Virus record (IMG/VR): IMGVR_UViG_3300045993_000441
Span: 1 to 38,239 of that record
Origin: a virus
DNA length: 38,239 nucleotides
Reading direction: 5' to 3' (one strand)
The notes below the pieces were generated by a model, which had not been told where the DNA came from, searched no databases, and worked only from the letters and a program-made list of their open reading frames with translations. Of the stretch, positions 37,256 through 38,239 are shown piece after piece. The position numbers and the translations under genes were made by a program. Position 1 is the stretch's first letter; each line of letters begins with the position of its first letter.

Positions 37256-38239
37256 TTAGAAAGAGCCGCCGTCCAGCGTATCTCCATCAAAGACAATGTT
37301 TGCATAGTTCGTGACACTGAAGGCGGTGCCTGTGAGCGTCATGCCAGTGCTTGCTGAGTATGTAGCACCACCGCCGAACTGTGTGAACACAACTGGGTCA
37401 GTGCCAAGAATGCCAGCAGCAGAGGCAACCCAAGCGGTGCCAAGGTTTGTGCCGCCTTCAACGTACACAAATGCGCCCTTGTTCAGCAATGCCGTGGTAT
37501 TCGCATCAGAAGCACGAACCAGGTTCCCAGCCGAGGAGACATAGATGCCGTTTTCAGAGGTCGTGGTCTGATTCTTGAGCAGAACACGGTCACCAGCGGT
37601 GAGAGTAAGTCCATCAACAGCGGAAACACCAGTAAGGCTTGCCAAGTTCGCAGTCGAAGCAACCTTGACGGACTCCTTGAAGTCCAAGCCGAGTGCCACT
37701 GAGTCAACATAACCCTTGGTAGCAGCATCAGTGGAGTTCGATGGAGTTGGAACAGTGACCGTGCCAGTAAAAGTTGGCGAAGCCAGTGGTGCAGCACCAG
37801 AGACATCAGCTACGACGAGTGACACAGCACCAGTCTTACCAGCCACTGAGAGCACAACGTTCACCTGAGCACCAGCAGCAATGCCATCCAGCTTGGACTT
37901 GTCAGCTGCAGACATCGCGCCAGCAGCACCAGTCGTGGCATCGCTGATGCTGATTTGCGGAGTAGTGCCACCTGTCGAAGAGATTGCACCCGTGCCAGAC
38001 ACAGCAGTCACAGTACCTGGCTGAGCACCTGCGGCAATGCCATCAAGCTTCGTCTTGTCCGAGGCAGACATTGTGCCTGGGGCAGAGGTCGTGGCATCAG
38101 CAACTGAGATGACTGGGTTCGCTCCACCAGTGGAACTGATAGCACCTGAGCCAGAGACAGAAACGACCGTAGCCCCAGCTCCAACACCGGCCAACTTCGT
38201 GTGGTCCGCTGAACCACCAACTGCAACCGGAGTGCTCGT
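37256..38239 (-). CDS. Phage tail fibre protein, C-terminal part (start lies at 230 across the junction)
   Basis: The frame is open to the window end and continues into the N-terminal part at 1-230; the first internal ATG (38194) is not the real start. Two repeats (ISVADATTSAPGTMSASDKT-KLDGIAAGAQPG and ISDATTGAAGAMSAADKSKL-DGIAAGAQVN) are a common fibre or head-fibre unit. A PTPSNSTDAATKGYVDSVAL segment follows, with LGLDFKESVKVASTANLA and the LKNQTTTSENGIYV beta unit, all typical of phage appendages. The C-terminus ends DTLDGGSF. The joined product is 368 residues. Confidence 0.8.
   Translation of the reverse strand, partial: TSTPVAVGGSADHTKLAGVGAGATVVSVSGSGAISSTGGANPVISVADATTSAPGTMSASDKTKLDGIAAGAQPGTVTAVSGTGAISSTGGTTPQISISDATTGAAGAMSAADKSKLDGIAAGAQVNVVLSVAGKTGAVSLVVADVSGAAPLASPTFTGTVTVPTPSNSTDAATKGYVDSVALGLDFKESVKVASTANLASLTGVSAVDGLTLTAGDRVLLKNQTTTSENGIYVSSAGNLVRASDANTTALLNKGAFVYVEGGTNLGTAWVASAAGILGTDPVVFTQFGGGATYSASTGMTLTGTAFSVTNYANIVFDGDTLDGGSF
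38133..38239. repeat. Right copy of the 107-bp terminal overlap
   Basis: Identical to 31-107 over its last 77 bases; its first 30 bases differ from 1-30 at nine positions. This copy gives a fibre reading (VVSVSGSGAIS) that fits its own internal repeat (AVSGTGAISSTGG), so it is the reliable version. The circle closes at about 38,132 bp. Confidence 0.85.

Overview
This window is essentially the complete genome of a tailed phage with a long, probably non-contractile tail (siphovirus-like). Every gene I accept lies on the minus strand, so transcription runs from high to low coordinates. The last 107 bases repeat the first 107: bases 31-107 are identical to 38163-38239, and bases 1-30 match 38133-38162 at 21 of 30 positions without gaps. 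The contig therefore closes on itself into a circle of about 38,132 bp, and one fibre gene is cut by the window edge. A Gram-negative host is suggested by an inner/outer spanin pair with a lipobox and by Shine-Dalgarno starts (AAGGAG type). I cannot name the host genus. No integrase, excisionase or CI-like repressor was recognised, so a lytic lifestyle is more likely.

Layout in transcription order. (1) Packaging and head, 6445 to 240: small terminase, large terminase, portal, scaffold, major capsid protein of the N4-gp56 type, a DnaT-like head adaptor and two small virion proteins. (2) First fibre block, through the window edge to 33188: the wrapped fibre gene, a collagen-containing fibre, a tailspike-like protein and a GAP-repeat protein. 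(3) Lysis block, 33148-31512: two membrane proteins (holin candidates), one or two small genes and the i-spanin/o-spanin pair. (4) Head-tail joining and tail, 31515-17703: neck protein, Mu gpG-like protein, tail terminator, tail tube, tail chaperones, tape measure, then a gene-transfer-agent-like tip (DUF2460, DUF2163, NlpC/P60, hub). The hub appears split into two genes with two other genes between them. (5) Second fibre block, 17684-14202, with two paralogous fibres made of 11 and 12 copies of a roughly 25-residue unit. (6) Nucleic-acid and accessory genes, 14205-6581: endonuclease VII, unknown genes, a very small polymerase-like protein, an AAA+ ATPase, a NUMOD3/HTH protein without a nuclease domain, and several small orphans.

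The accessory region holds the most unusual material. Five intergenic cassettes (A-E, 7.6-10.6 kb) share a -35-like TGTACA and a -10-like element separated by exactly 16 bp, and most sit inside a GGCCAGGA/TCCTGGCC inverted repeat. A 23-bp inverted repeat stands just upstream of the polymerase-like gene. A structured repeat of about 70 bp occurs three times around the genome, with 55 bp identical between two copies. A second promoter-like motif, (G/T)(A/G)TAAATA, occurs only on the transcribed strand and mainly precedes virion genes; it resembles the NATAAATA late promoters of T4-type cyanophages. Together these suggest two regulatory classes: early, one-gene-at-a-time cassettes, and late TAAATA operons. 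The replication gene set is minimal: no helicase, primase, SSB or full-size polymerase was found.
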